Assembly (NCBI GenBank): GCA_900168235.1
Contig: FUZG01000009.1
Coordinates: forward strand, 1 to 64,000
Source of the DNA: Lachnospiraceae bacterium
Lineage (GTDB): Bacteria; Bacillota; Clostridia; Lachnospirales; Lachnospiraceae
Reading direction: 5' to 3'
DNA: 64,000 nt
Part shown: in pieces, positions 17,200 through 26,056 of the stretch
How the letters are laid out: each line of letters begins with the position of its first letter
Numbering within the stretch: position 1 is the stretch's first letter
Position numbers and translations under genes: made by a program
The notes under the pieces: generated by a model
The model's database searches: none
Told to the model about the DNA's origin: nothing
What the model saw: only the letters and a program-made list of their open reading frames with translations

Positions 17200-17336
17200 A
17201 ACAAGTTACGCTATGCTCGACAAAACCTCGCCAAGCGAACTTGCATAACACGCACAGCACGGCATAGCTTCAATCACGCAAATCATAGATTTGCTATTTC
17301 AGCCATAATCTCGAAACTACCTCGCTAAGTGCTCCG
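17200..17336 (-). repeat. Terminator-associated dispersed repeat, copy 1
   Basis: Full-length copy, about 137 bp. Read on the minus strand it begins CGGAGCACTTAGCGAGGT directly after the T-run of the terminator at 17344-17374. It continues with a middle block (CTGAAATAGCAAATC, then GATTTGCGTGATTGAAGC) and a right block (GTGCGTGTTATGCAAGTTCG, then CTTGGCGAGGTTTTGTCGAG). It shares each block with copy 2 and the outer blocks with copy 3. No open frame is preserved. Confidence 0.85.
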
Positions 17337-17343
17337 AAAAAAA

Positions 17344-17374
17344 AACCGGGTTCACTGTCATCAGCGCCCCGGTT
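17344..17374. terminator. Bidirectional terminator
   Basis: AACCGGG (17344-17350) pairs with CCCGGTT (17368-17374). On the minus strand a run of nine T follows, making it the terminator of the small gene at 17395-17556. On the plus strand a U-rich stretch follows, so it can also end the DUF554 transcript that reads through the repeat. Confidence 0.8.
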
Positions 17375-17394
17375 ATTATTTTCAATATTTATTT

Positions 17395-17556
17395 TTAGTG
17401 CTCATCCAAAGCTTCCTTCTCGTAGGAAGTAACCCATCTCAGAGCAACAACGAACGGAACGTCTAACTCGTGGCAGATCTCCTCTGCAGAATATCCTTCT
17501 TCGATATAAGGTGTGATCCTCGAACTGATCCTTTCATTCTGTGTCATTGTTGTCAT
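17395..17556 (-). CDS. Small protein with predicted HTH-like helices, 53 residues
   Basis: A short frame with AAAGGGG before its ATG (17554-17556) and a good terminator after its stop. The product reads MTTMTQNERISSRITPYIEE, then GYSAEEICHELDVPFVVALR, ending WVTSYEKEALDEH. The segment YSAEEICHELDVPFVVALRW looks like a helix-turn-helix of the kind found in small DNA-binding proteins of Lachnospiraceae. No partner gene is nearby. Confidence 0.6.
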   Translation of the reverse strand: MTTMTQNERISSRITPYIEEGYSAEEICHELDVPFVVALRWVTSYEKEALDEH

Positions 17557-17665
17557 ATAAAACCCCTTTCTCTTACAACGGTCCTCAGCACTGTATACTC
17601 CCTCTGAAAACCTTACAGCAGCCGGATCATTCTTTCCCCTAAGACTTACGATCCAGCCTGAAACA

Positions 17666-17695
17666 TAGACAACATTATTTTAATACTTTTATAAT
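17666..17695 (+). promoter_or_regulatory. Possible promoter of cbiK
   Basis: TAGACA (17666-17671) and a perfect TATAAT (17690-17695) are spaced by 18 bases, about 93 bases before the cbiK start. No cobalamin riboswitch elements were seen in the leader. Confidence 0.4.
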
Positions 17696-17788
17696 GAATT
17701 GACATTCTGTTCAGACAAAAAACATAAAAAATACAGTGCTCGTAAACAATTAAAATAATCAAAGGTTTTTATAAAGGAGATCATTCAC

Positions 17789-18568
17789 ATGAAAAAAGCG
17801 CTTCTGGTAGTGAGTTTCGGAACATCATACCCTGAAACAAGAAAATTAACCATTGAACAGGTTGAAAAAGATCTTTCTGCTGCTTTCCCCGACCGAAAGT
17901 TTTTTCGCGCATGGACAAGCCGTATGATCATTAATGCTATCCGCAAAAAGACCGGAGAACAGATTTTATCCGTTTCCGAAACGCTGGACGAAATGCTTAA
18001 GGAAGGCATCCGTGATGTCCTGATACAGACCACTCATTTTGTGCCCGGCATCGAATATAACCGTTTGCTTTCTGACATAGATGCTTTTAAGGATAAATTT
18101 GATTCGATCCGTATCGGTGCTCCGCTTCTTTCATCAGGAGAAGACCGTATCAAAGTTGCCCATGTACTGCGGAATAAATTCGACTTTATCGAAAAGGACT
18201 CTGTCCTGCTCTTCATGGGACATGGAACGGATCACCCTGTAAACGCAGTCTACGATGATATAAACCGCATTTTTCGAGAATTTCGATATGACAATTTTTT
18301 CCTTGGAACCATTGAAGCCCGCCCCGATATCTCAGATACAGCATTATGGCTCAGAGAAAAAAATCCGTCCAAAATTTACCTGACTCCATTCATGCTCGTT
18401 GCCGGAGACCATGCAAATAATGACCTTGCAGGAGATAAGGACGATTCCTGGAAGAGTGTCCTGACCCGCGAAAATTATGAGGTTTCCGCAATTCTTAAAG
18501 GTATGGGCGAATATGACGGAATCCGCGCGATATACGTAGACCACGCCATAAACGCCGAGTCTGTTTAA
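17789..18568 (+). CDS. cbiK: Sirohydrochlorin cobaltochelatase CbiK
   Basis: A 259-residue anaerobic-type chelatase that inserts cobalt into sirohydrochlorin in the early-cobalt route to vitamin B12. The start is typical (MKKALLVVSFGTSYPETR), and both metal-site histidines are present, in LLFMGHGTDHP (near residue 145) and in MLVAGDHANNDLAGD (near 207). No signal peptide, so it is cytoplasmic, unlike the periplasmic CbiK of some Desulfovibrio. It has AAGGAG at the right distance. No other cobalamin gene lies in the window, so it could also serve another tetrapyrrole route. Its 3' end overlaps sbcC by 4 bases, convergently. Confidence 0.9.
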   Translation: MKKALLVVSFGTSYPETRKLTIEQVEKDLSAAFPDRKFFRAWTSRMIINAIRKKTGEQILSVSETLDEMLKEGIRDVLIQTTHFVPGIEYNRLLSDIDAFKDKFDSIRIGAPLLSSGEDRIKVAHVLRNKFDFIEKDSVLLFMGHGTDHPVNAVYDDINRIFREFRYDNFFLGTIEARPDISDTALWLREKNPSKIYLTPFMLVAGDHANNDLAGDKDDSWKSVLTRENYEVSAILKGMGEYDGIRAIYVDHAINAESV

Positions 18569-21500
18569 TTTCCTACACCTATCAGCTCTACACGGCTCTC
18601 TCCGCCGCGGTTTTTGACGATAACCTTCTGCGTGATGCTCTCCTGCAATCTGTCTACATGGGAAATAATGCCCACCAGATGGTTATTGTCTTCTGTGAGA
18701 TTATTAAGGACTTCTACCGCCTTATCCAGCACGCCTGAGTCCAGCGAACCGAATCCCTCATCAATGAAGAGAGTATCGAGCTCAGTTCCTCCGGCATGAC
18801 TCTGAACAACATCCGAAAGCCCAAGAGCCAGCGCCATTGAGCTCATAAAGGACTCACCGCCGGACAGCGATGCTGAATCTCTTGTCTGACCCGTGCTGTA
18901 ATCCATGATCTCAATCTCAAGACCAGCTTTACCATTCTTTCTGCCTGCACTAACTTTATGGACCATTTCGTAGCGTCCGCCGGACATGGTTTCAAGCCTT
19001 TGATTTGCTCTCTCAAGTATCTCTGCAAATGTCGCGCCCATAACATACCGGTCAAAGCTTAACTGTCCGCCTTCGGAATTAGTACCGTTTGCAACATCTG
19101 AGAGCCTTGATATGAGTCTCCAGGGCTTATCTGTAGCTTCGAGTTTTTCTTTTTCGCGTTTCACAACATCCACTACAGACTTATGATTTGCTATGAGATT
19201 CGTCTGTTTATTCATCGCTGAATTTTCTTCTTCGTAAACAGCGTTTTTCTCTTCGATCTTACTTGTGAGATCTGTCAGGTCGACCATATGTAGATCTCCG
19301 GTTTCTTCCTCAAGCTCTGCGATACGGTTTTTGCAGCTGCTGTAAGCGATATCAAAAGATTTGATCTCTTTATCCGTCGTTTCCAGCCACTCTGTGATCT
19401 TAGTTGTACCTACTGAGGTTAAAATCCCGTTTGCTTCATCCCAGCTTTTAAGCTCTATTCTGTCCAACGCTTCTTTTAACGCCTGAGCCGCTTCCTGCAG
19501 GGAGCTTTCAAGCGCAGGGATCCTGTTCTGCCTGTCAGAAAGCTTTGTCTTGATCTCGTTATCCGCATCAGATGCATTTTTTCTCTGCTCCTCATGTAAC
19601 TTTATCTCTCTATCAAGCTCATCTTTTATCGATGTGATCTCATTGATCCTCTCTTCAACCGAAGCACAGTCAGGATATTTTAGCTCTCTCTCTGATGAAA
19701 AAATAAAAGTACGGATCGCTATGGTCTTTTCGGCGTTTTCCTGTAACTTTTTGTCATTTTCCTTCGCAGAATCTGACAATTCCTCCTGAGATAAACGTGT
19801 TTTTGATATTAGCTCTCTTAATTCGGATACATGCTCAGCCTGAGCCTTTGCTTCGGACAGTTCTCTCTGAACCGCGTTCTGCCCTTCCTTCAGCTCATTT
19901 TCTTTGCTGTCTATATACCCTTCCGATGACAGCGAATCCCAGTCAACGTTTTCACCGAAAGTGCTCTCTGCTTTACTGACCGTATTCTTTTTCAGCTCTT
20001 CTAATCTGGCTTTCCCTGCCTCTATTTCTGACTGCTTATCCTGCCTGTCTTTATCCTTTTTCTCAAAGTCGGACCGGGCTTCATTCACAGCATCTTCCGT
20101 CGGAACATCTTCCGACTTATGTGCAAAATTATGCTCGCACCCTTTCAAAAATCTGCTGCTGCACACAGGACAGACTGCTTCTCCCTTTTCTGACAGCTCC
20201 TGCTCCATTTCGGATCCGATGATTCCTGCCTGTCCGTTTACAAATGCTCTGTATTTTTCTGAATAGACAGCCTGCAGTTTTACAGCCTCAGCAGATAATG
20301 ATCTGAACTCCTCAAGACTCTTATTTTGCTCGTCTTCCAGAGTACCGATTTCCCGTAGCTGAGTCCTGATATCTGAGGCATCCTTTATAAGCCTTCTGAT
20401 TCCCTCTAATTTCGTTTCTTTCTCTGAGACGCGCACTTCTATGCCCTGAAGGGCTTCTGCCTCGATTTCGGCATTTTTGATGGTCTCCTGAGCCTTTCCC
20501 AAGCTGTCATCGATTGACTTTTTCTTTTCTAAGAGCTCTTTTTCTTCAATTTCCTCTGTTTTAAGCTCGTTTCTTTTTTTCTCTATCTCTTCATACTTTG
20601 GAAGCGTATCAGAGAGCGTACTGATCTCTATCATGAAGGCATCGAGCTTTTCTTTATTAGGCTTATCCTCTTCCACTTTTTTCTCGGCTTCCGCGAGAGC
20701 TTTTGCACTACCTTCCTGATCTTCCTTTAACTTTTCGATTTCAGAACGAACCTTATTCAGCTCCCTTGACGCATTTATCTCATCCTTTTTGACAGGAACA
20801 ACTTCCCGCATTATGAGCTCGCAGATTTTGGATCGATCCCGAAGAGCTTCTATTTCCGGTTTCTTTTCCGAAAGCCTCTTTTCTTCCTCTCTTCTGTCTT
20901 CCAGTTCCTTTATACGCTTATTTGTCTCTTCTGCTTTTCCCTTTTCACTGTTCAGCTTATTCACTGCATCAGCTGCTTCTTTTCTCTTTTCAGTGAGGAC
21001 CAGCAGTTCTTTCTCTTCTGCCTCTATCAGATCACAGAGATTTTTCACAAGCTCAGGCTCTGCTGCGAGATACTTTAACAGTTCCTCTGTATCTGCATTT
21101 TCAGGCTTCCGAAATACCTGCGTCATCTGGTTCTGTATAGCAGTATCTCCTGCGTTTCTCTTATCTGAGAGCGCGCTTTTCGCCTGCGCGAGCAGGTTTT
21201 CATAGCGGAGATAGATTGAGTTGTCAAAAAGCCTGCCTAAAATGTCGCTCTTTTTTTCGCTGTCTGCCCTGAGAAACTCCCTAAATTCGCCCTGCGCCAG
21301 CATGACGATCTGACGGAACTGGTCCTTATTTAACCCGAGAAGCTCCGTACAGCGGGCGCTCACCTTCTCGTTTCCGGTTATTACATTGCCGTCTGCTTCC
21401 GTAAAGGATGCATTTGGCATCGGATTACCATATTCATCTTTTTTTCCGCGCTTTTTCGGAAAATGGATAGTTCTGTTGACCGTGTACTCTTTTCCGCCCT

Positions 21501-21759
21501 GACGAAATCTCAGGGAAACTGCTGTATCTGTTTCTTTGCTGACCCTGTCACAATGCATCATTTCAGGCTTTCGGTCAGCTTTATCAGAACCACTCAGTTC
21601 TCCATAGAGCGCATAAACGATTCCATCAAAAATTGTAGTTTTACCGGCACCTGTATCACCTGTCACAAGGAACAGTCCATCTTTAAATTCTTCAAAAGGA
21701 ATGACGGTCTTTGCTGCATAAGAGCCAAAAGCCGTCATTTCCAGACTAAGCGGTCTCAA
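18565..21759 (-). CDS. sbcC: Exonuclease subunit SbcC (SMC-like ATPase)
   Basis: A 1064-residue Rad50-like ATPase, partner of SbcD in the nuclease that opens DNA hairpins and protein-blocked ends. The N-terminal Walker A is GDTGAGKTTIFDG (near residue 34). Two long coiled-coil arms flank a zinc hook CPVCSS near residue 530. The C-terminal signature SLSGGESFMSSMALALG and Walker B LDTLFIDEGFGSLD follow near 963 and 996. Length is normal. The start overlaps the stop of sbcD by 4 bases, so they are translationally coupled. It is the last gene of an HNH-sbcD-sbcC operon. Confidence 0.95.
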   Translation of the reverse strand: MRPLSLEMTAFGSYAAKTVIPFEEFKDGLFLVTGDTGAGKTTIFDGIVYALYGELSGSDKADRKPEMMHCDRVSKETDTAVSLRFRQGGKEYTVNRTIHFPKKRGKKDEYGNPMPNASFTEADGNVITGNEKVSARCTELLGLNKDQFRQIVMLAQGEFREFLRADSEKKSDILGRLFDNSIYLRYENLLAQAKSALSDKRNAGDTAIQNQMTQVFRKPENADTEELLKYLAAEPELVKNLCDLIEAEEKELLVLTEKRKEAADAVNKLNSEKGKAEETNKRIKELEDRREEEKRLSEKKPEIEALRDRSKICELIMREVVPVKKDEINASRELNKVRSEIEKLKEDQEGSAKALAEAEKKVEEDKPNKEKLDAFMIEISTLSDTLPKYEEIEKKRNELKTEEIEEKELLEKKKSIDDSLGKAQETIKNAEIEAEALQGIEVRVSEKETKLEGIRRLIKDASDIRTQLREIGTLEDEQNKSLEEFRSLSAEAVKLQAVYSEKYRAFVNGQAGIIGSEMEQELSEKGEAVCPVCSSRFLKGCEHNFAHKSEDVPTEDAVNEARSDFEKKDKDRQDKQSEIEAGKARLEELKKNTVSKAESTFGENVDWDSLSSEGYIDSKENELKEGQNAVQRELSEAKAQAEHVSELRELISKTRLSQEELSDSAKENDKKLQENAEKTIAIRTFIFSSERELKYPDCASVEERINEITSIKDELDREIKLHEEQRKNASDADNEIKTKLSDRQNRIPALESSLQEAAQALKEALDRIELKSWDEANGILTSVGTTKITEWLETTDKEIKSFDIAYSSCKNRIAELEEETGDLHMVDLTDLTSKIEEKNAVYEEENSAMNKQTNLIANHKSVVDVVKREKEKLEATDKPWRLISRLSDVANGTNSEGGQLSFDRYVMGATFAEILERANQRLETMSGGRYEMVHKVSAGRKNGKAGLEIEIMDYSTGQTRDSASLSGGESFMSSMALALGLSDVVQSHAGGTELDTLFIDEGFGSLDSGVLDKAVEVLNNLTEDNNHLVGIISHVDRLQESITQKVIVKNRGGESRVELIGVGN

Positions 21760-23003
21760 CCTTCTCCGCCTCCGATCTTTGCTGCAAACTCAATAATATT
21801 TTCAACAGTCTTGCTGTCTATACTTTCATGTGTGTCAGCGTTTCTGACTATCTCTCCGACATATTTCATGATCTCATATTCATCATCGTCAGGGGGCGTA
21901 TCATCCCTCCGCTCTTTATACAGATCTGCAAAAAGCTCCTCTATCGGCTTCTCTGCAACAGCCTTTGCACTGGCGGATGCCGAAACCGTCCGAAACTCGG
22001 AAAAAGTGGAAATAAGCTCCATAAGGATGCTTCCGCGGCTTATCAGTATCTCCCTGAAATGATTTGAGATATTTGGCGTTATACGCTGATCCGTTATCGT
22101 TATGCTCACATACTCTTCTTTTCCATCATCGACTTCGAGGAGATTTCTTATTTCTTCCACCGTTCCACTAAGTGCACGCATTTTATGAAGAGGCCGGATC
22201 TCTTTCAGCGTTATAACAGGCGCTTCGCCCTTTTCCTTTAATTCCACGAGGAGCGGGCCTTTTTTTGACTGCCTGGTCTCCTCAAAGTGATAGCAGAGCG
22301 GAGTGCCGGAATAGCGGACCTCCTGACGTCCAACCGGATACGCTGAGTGGATATGCCCCAGCGCAACATAGTCAAACCCATCAAACGCACTGAAATCTAT
22401 CTGACCTACTCCGCCTACCATGGACTCAGAACCGCCGCGCTCTGCTTCTTTTCCGTCTGCTGTTACATTCTGATGGGCAATAAGCACATTTCGCGCCGAA
22501 AAATCAATATCCTGTTTTGCGATCAACTCTCTTACAGCGCTGTCATAGCTCCTTATGGTATCGTCATCCAGCACGTGGGACACCTGTTCAGGGAACAGAT
22601 ACGGCATGAGCCAGAAAGTCACAGGTCCGTTGCCGTCTTTATCCTCAATAGTGAAATGCCTTATTTCCGGCTCAATAATTCCCGCCACATGTATATTTCC
22701 CTTTGAAAGGATCTCACTTCCAAAGGACAGTTTCTGCCCGCTGTCATGATTTCCGGCGATCATAAATACAGGTATCTCCTGCTTATTGAGCTCCGTCAGC
22801 ATGTGATCAAGCAGCATCACCGCATCACCTGAAGGCGCGCTCCTGTCGTACACATCTCCTGCTATCAGCACAGCATCGGGCTTTTCTTCCCTGCAAAGCT
22901 CTATAAAGCTTTCGATCCAAAACTTCTGATCACCGTTCTCCACCATGGATGTTCCATAAATTGTTTTTCCAATGTGAAGATCTGCTATATGAAAAAATCT
23001 CAT
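21756..23003 (-). CDS. sbcD: Exonuclease subunit SbcD (Mre11-like nuclease)
   Basis: A 415-residue metallophosphoesterase nuclease. All metal-binding motifs are present: FFHIADLHIGK at the N-terminus, AGDVYDRSAPS, AGNHDSGQK, LIAHQNVT and ALGHIHSAYP. It forms a complex with SbcC and cuts duplex DNA ends and hairpins, helping to remove palindromes and stalled structures. It follows the HNH gene by 11 bases and overlaps sbcC by 4, so the three genes are co-transcribed. Confidence 0.95.
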   Translation of the reverse strand: MRFFHIADLHIGKTIYGTSMVENGDQKFWIESFIELCREEKPDAVLIAGDVYDRSAPSGDAVMLLDHMLTELNKQEIPVFMIAGNHDSGQKLSFGSEILSKGNIHVAGIIEPEIRHFTIEDKDGNGPVTFWLMPYLFPEQVSHVLDDDTIRSYDSAVRELIAKQDIDFSARNVLIAHQNVTADGKEAERGGSESMVGGVGQIDFSAFDGFDYVALGHIHSAYPVGRQEVRYSGTPLCYHFEETRQSKKGPLLVELKEKGEAPVITLKEIRPLHKMRALSGTVEEIRNLLEVDDGKEEYVSITITDQRITPNISNHFREILISRGSILMELISTFSEFRTVSASASAKAVAEKPIEELFADLYKERRDDTPPDDDEYEIMKYVGEIVRNADTHESIDSKTVENIIEFAAKIGGGEG

Positions 23004-23014
23004 TTATTACTTCC

Positions 23015-24325
23015 TCAGATCACTTCCGCTTCCTGTGCCTTTTGCGTCTCAGGCACATTATCCGCAAAAATATGCTCTCTATGATATTTTAAGTATTTCC
23101 TGTTTCCGTCCCTTATCTCTATCCGCATATTCGGGCGCACGTTGACATATACCCGATCTACTTCATCAAGATCATTTGAGATCATGATGGTTCCGTCATC
23201 CGTAAAGGATATAAGCCCGATCTCAAATAAACGCGCATGATTCGGGCAGAACATAAATCCGTTGTCTACATCCAGTTTTTCATCCGGCGTACATTCATTC
23301 CACGGTTTTAAGTTCGATGCAGTCAGAAGGCTCTTACTGTGAATACGGCAGAGACAGCACTTCCCGTATCTCCTGTACAGCCTTTTTCTAAAAGAATCCT
23401 GATTTAATCTGACATTTAATACAGCTTCCTTTTCATCATCGTTAAGCTCTGCCTGCTCTATCTCCTCGTCTATCTTCTTACTCCGCTCCGCATTTTCTAC
23501 GGTGTAATCCTTTGTGAGGACCATATCGAAAAGGAACTCCTGCAGCTTTTCCGCTCCGCCGAGGAAATCTTCCAGCTCAAACTCCCACTGGAACAAAAAA
23601 TCGTCCGGCGCTTCACGGAGGATCCATATGAAGCTGTGCGCATCCAAAAGCGTCACATGAGTATCAAAGCACTCTTCCAGCTTCTTTCTCACCTCTTCAT
23701 GAACCTTCAGAAAATGCTTATATCCTCTCCATGTGCAGTTTATTATCCCTTCCGTATCCGCTCCGATACGCATAAAACATTCGTAGTGCTGATCCTTCTT
23801 TGACGCGATGGGCACATATTTTGTGCAGTCCCTTGTGAAAAGGATATATGAAAAGAGATGATAATTCCGGCCAAAAAGGAAACATGCATCATCAAAAGCA
23901 GACTCCGGATCTTTCTTCAACATCCTGTAGAGCATATCTTCTGCAAGATCAAGATCCATCTCAGCCTGTTTCTTAAATTCTTTTATTTCCGGGATATCCA
24001 CCATGGGATTATTTCCATGGCTGTCTTTTGACAGCATCGATGCCAGCACCCGGTCCAGGATACGATGACTTCCGATCATATCCGGCGTCCATGCATCAAG
24101 CTTTAGTATAGAATGAGCCGCAGCGTATATTTCCTGTTTATACCCTTCTGACTCATGCAGAAATCCCTTGTAAAAGTCCACTTCCGTGTTCTTCTGCTTA
24201 TAGACTACGTACTTCACGAACCACTCGATGGCTGAGTCCAGCTTTTTCTGATCAAAAACATCAAGCGGCTGCTCTCCCTCGCGTTCGAGGTCAAAATCCA
24301 GTAGATCTACTGCCCTTATCTTCAT
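23015..24325 (-). CDS. HNH-domain protein in operon with sbcDC
   Basis: A 436-residue protein with an unrecognised N-terminal part (about 1-300, including FGRNYHLFSYILFTRDCTKY) and an HNH_2-type domain at about 310-385. The domain shows RKRLYRRYGKCCLCRIHSKS, then LLTASNLKPWNEC, then DVDNGFMFCPNHARLFEIGL. The position that is usually His in ASHIKPW is Asn here, while the later Asn (DNG) and His (PNHARLF) remain, so catalysis may differ or be weak. It is the first gene of an operon with sbcD (11-base gap) and sbcC. That context suggests DNA-end processing or defence. The ribosome site is GGGGAG. Confidence 0.75.
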   Translation of the reverse strand: MKIRAVDLLDFDLEREGEQPLDVFDQKKLDSAIEWFVKYVVYKQKNTEVDFYKGFLHESEGYKQEIYAAAHSILKLDAWTPDMIGSHRILDRVLASMLSKDSHGNNPMVDIPEIKEFKKQAEMDLDLAEDMLYRMLKKDPESAFDDACFLFGRNYHLFSYILFTRDCTKYVPIASKKDQHYECFMRIGADTEGIINCTWRGYKHFLKVHEEVRKKLEECFDTHVTLLDAHSFIWILREAPDDFLFQWEFELEDFLGGAEKLQEFLFDMVLTKDYTVENAERSKKIDEEIEQAELNDDEKEAVLNVRLNQDSFRKRLYRRYGKCCLCRIHSKSLLTASNLKPWNECTPDEKLDVDNGFMFCPNHARLFEIGLISFTDDGTIMISNDLDEVDRVYVNVRPNMRIEIRDGNRKYLKYHREHIFADNVPETQKAQEAEVI

Positions 24326-24392
24326 CCGTTCTCTCCCCTTTTGATAGTCCCCAAAAACAGCTTATACTTACTAAACATTATACAACAAAAAA

Positions 24393-24425
24393 TTGCCGGA
24401 CCGCAGTTTTTATGCAGTCCGGCAA
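24393..24425 (-). terminator. Intrinsic terminator of the HPr/D-lactate dehydrogenase gene
   Basis: TTGCCGGACCGCA (24393-24405) pairs with TGCAGTCCGGCAA (24413-24425) with one mismatch, followed on the minus strand by a T-rich tract. It lies 25 bases after the stop of the fusion gene. Confidence 0.8.
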
Positions 24426-24449
24426 TCATATTTCATGCTGTAAGATTAT

Positions 24450-25748
24450 TTACTTTACTTCAGCCTGTCCGAAAGGAAGTGACTCGTTAAAGTTGCGGGC
24501 ATTTTCCATTGTTACAGCCGCGATAGCCTGGAGAGCTTCACGTGTGAAGAATGCCTGGTGAGAAGTAAGGATCAGGTTCGGGAAAGATGTAAGACGTGCA
24601 ACCACGTCATTTGTAAGTCTGTCCTCAGAACGGTCTGTATAAACATTTGTGTCCTCACCCTCATAAACATCGAGAGCCACAGCGTGGAACTTTCCGTCCT
24701 TAAGAGCACTGATAAGTGCCTCTACATCGATAAGTCCGCCTCTTGATGTATTTACGAGCATAACATTTTCCTTCATCATGCTGATGGACTCTGCATTAAT
24801 GAGGTGATGAGTTCCGCCCTCTCCCATGATGAGCGGAGCATGCAGGGAAATAAGGTCTGACTGAGCGAGAAGCTCTTCTTTGCTCACGTATGTGAGAAGA
24901 CCGTCTTCCTCAAGCTTCTTATTCGGGAAAGCATCCCAGCCAAGAACAGTCATTCCGTAACCCTTGCAGATCTTAGCCATGCAGACACCGATACGGCCTG
25001 TACCCATGATTCCTGCAACCTTATTGTGAAGATCGACTCCGAGAAGACCTGACAGAGCAAAGTTGTTATCACGAACCTTGTTGTAAGCCTTGTGAATCCT
25101 TCTGTTTGCAGCCTGAAGGATAGTCATTGCATGCTCAGCAACTGCATACGGAGAATATGCCGGTACACGAAGAACTGTCATGCCATACTCATGTGCAGCC
25201 TTTGAATCTACGTTATTAAAGCCTGCGCATCTGAGGAGTATAAGCTTTACACCACACTTATTCAGGATCTCAATGACAGGACGGGATGCATCATCATTAA
25301 CAAAAATACATACTGCGTCGTATCCCTGTGCAAGTGATGCTGTCTCCTCTGTAAGACGGCTGCTGAAATACTTGATCTCAGCGTTATATGCACCATCTCC
25401 GCGGTCCTTGCTGAGCTCGCTGAAGAAAATGCGGTCATAATCCTTTGTTCCAAAAAATGCGATTTTGAGGATCTCTGCCTTTTTATTCTTCGGAGCCTCT
25501 TCCTTGATGACCTCGAGGATCTTCTCCACAGCAGCTTCCTCATCTTCTCCATCTACTGTCACGTGCAGAGTCATGCCCTTTTCAGAAGCAAGCCCCAGGA
25601 TCTGGAGCACGTCTTTACCATCTGCTGTATTATCATCCGTTGAAATAGTCACAACGCTCTTGAATGCAGTACACGCCTGAGCAAGAAGTGCAGCAGGACG
25701 AGCATGTATTCCCATAGGATTCTTTACAACGTAATCAAACTTTTTCAT
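24450..25748 (-). CDS. HPr domain fused to D-lactate dehydrogenase (D-2-hydroxyacid dehydrogenase)
   Basis: A 432-residue fusion. Residues 1-88 form a complete HPr domain: MKKFDYVVKNPMGIHARPAA with His15 in place, and ADGKDVLQILGLAS where residue 46 is Asp instead of Ser. After a charged linker (EEAPKNKKAEI), residues 100-432 are a D-lactate dehydrogenase. It shows LLRCAGFNNVD, VPAYSPYAVAEHAM, the NAD-binding GIMGTGRIG, the catalytic Arg in VNTSRGGL, Glu in DVYEGEDTN and His in TSHQAFFT. The start at 25748 is preferred over the frame's 25790 because 25790 lies almost at the predicted transcription start and HPr begins at MKKF. A Rex-like site lies upstream. The product would reduce pyruvate to D-lactate, perhaps under phosphotransferase-system control. 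Confidence 0.9.
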   Translation of the reverse strand: MKKFDYVVKNPMGIHARPAALLAQACTAFKSVVTISTDDNTADGKDVLQILGLASEKGMTLHVTVDGEDEEAAVEKILEVIKEEAPKNKKAEILKIAFFGTKDYDRIFFSELSKDRGDGAYNAEIKYFSSRLTEETASLAQGYDAVCIFVNDDASRPVIEILNKCGVKLILLRCAGFNNVDSKAAHEYGMTVLRVPAYSPYAVAEHAMTILQAANRRIHKAYNKVRDNNFALSGLLGVDLHNKVAGIMGTGRIGVCMAKICKGYGMTVLGWDAFPNKKLEEDGLLTYVSKEELLAQSDLISLHAPLIMGEGGTHHLINAESISMMKENVMLVNTSRGGLIDVEALISALKDGKFHAVALDVYEGEDTNVYTDRSEDRLTNDVVARLTSFPNLILTSHQAFFTREALQAIAAVTMENARNFNESLPFGQAEVK

Positions 25749-25795
25749 AAATATCTTTCGCCTTTCTTCTTTACTGGCAATTTTTTGCATCGCCT

Positions 25796-25845
25796 ATTAT
25801 ACTCGTGAGATTTCCAACTTTCACTAATCATTAATATTTTAACAA
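25796..25845 (-). promoter_or_regulatory. Promoter with Rex-like operator before the HPr/LDH fusion
   Basis: On the minus strand TATAAT lies at 25801-25796. Upstream, at 25845-25828, is TTGTTAA-N4-TTAATGA, which matches the Firmicutes Rex consensus TTGTTAA-N4-TTAACAA in the whole first half and five of seven bases in the second. Rex is an NADH-sensing repressor of lactate and ethanol fermentation genes, so a site here fits a lactate dehydrogenase. It is a motif reading, not a scored prediction. The rest of 25846-26056 holds no supported gene. Confidence 0.6.
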
Positions 25846-26056
25846 TCTTTTCGCGAGGATTAATAGTATTCTCATCAGTATATCGGACATCACAACACCT
25901 AAACACAGAGACAATTTTATGCATTTCACATGCGCTTTAGCTTCATTTGCCGTCATTTCGCTTTATCGAAAAATCTTATCATATACCTAAACCTGCAACT
26001 TTCACAAAATATGGGCTAAAATGCACATTGATCTTCTTTTAGATGATTTGCCGGCT

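Noticed and set aside
17557-17788. Cobalamin riboswitch before cbiK
   Set aside because: No B12-box or expected long structured leader could be found; only an ordinary promoter.
18614-22067. Several plus-strand frames across sbcC and sbcD
   Set aside because: Ser/Phe-rich shadows of the coiled-coil and nuclease genes on minus.
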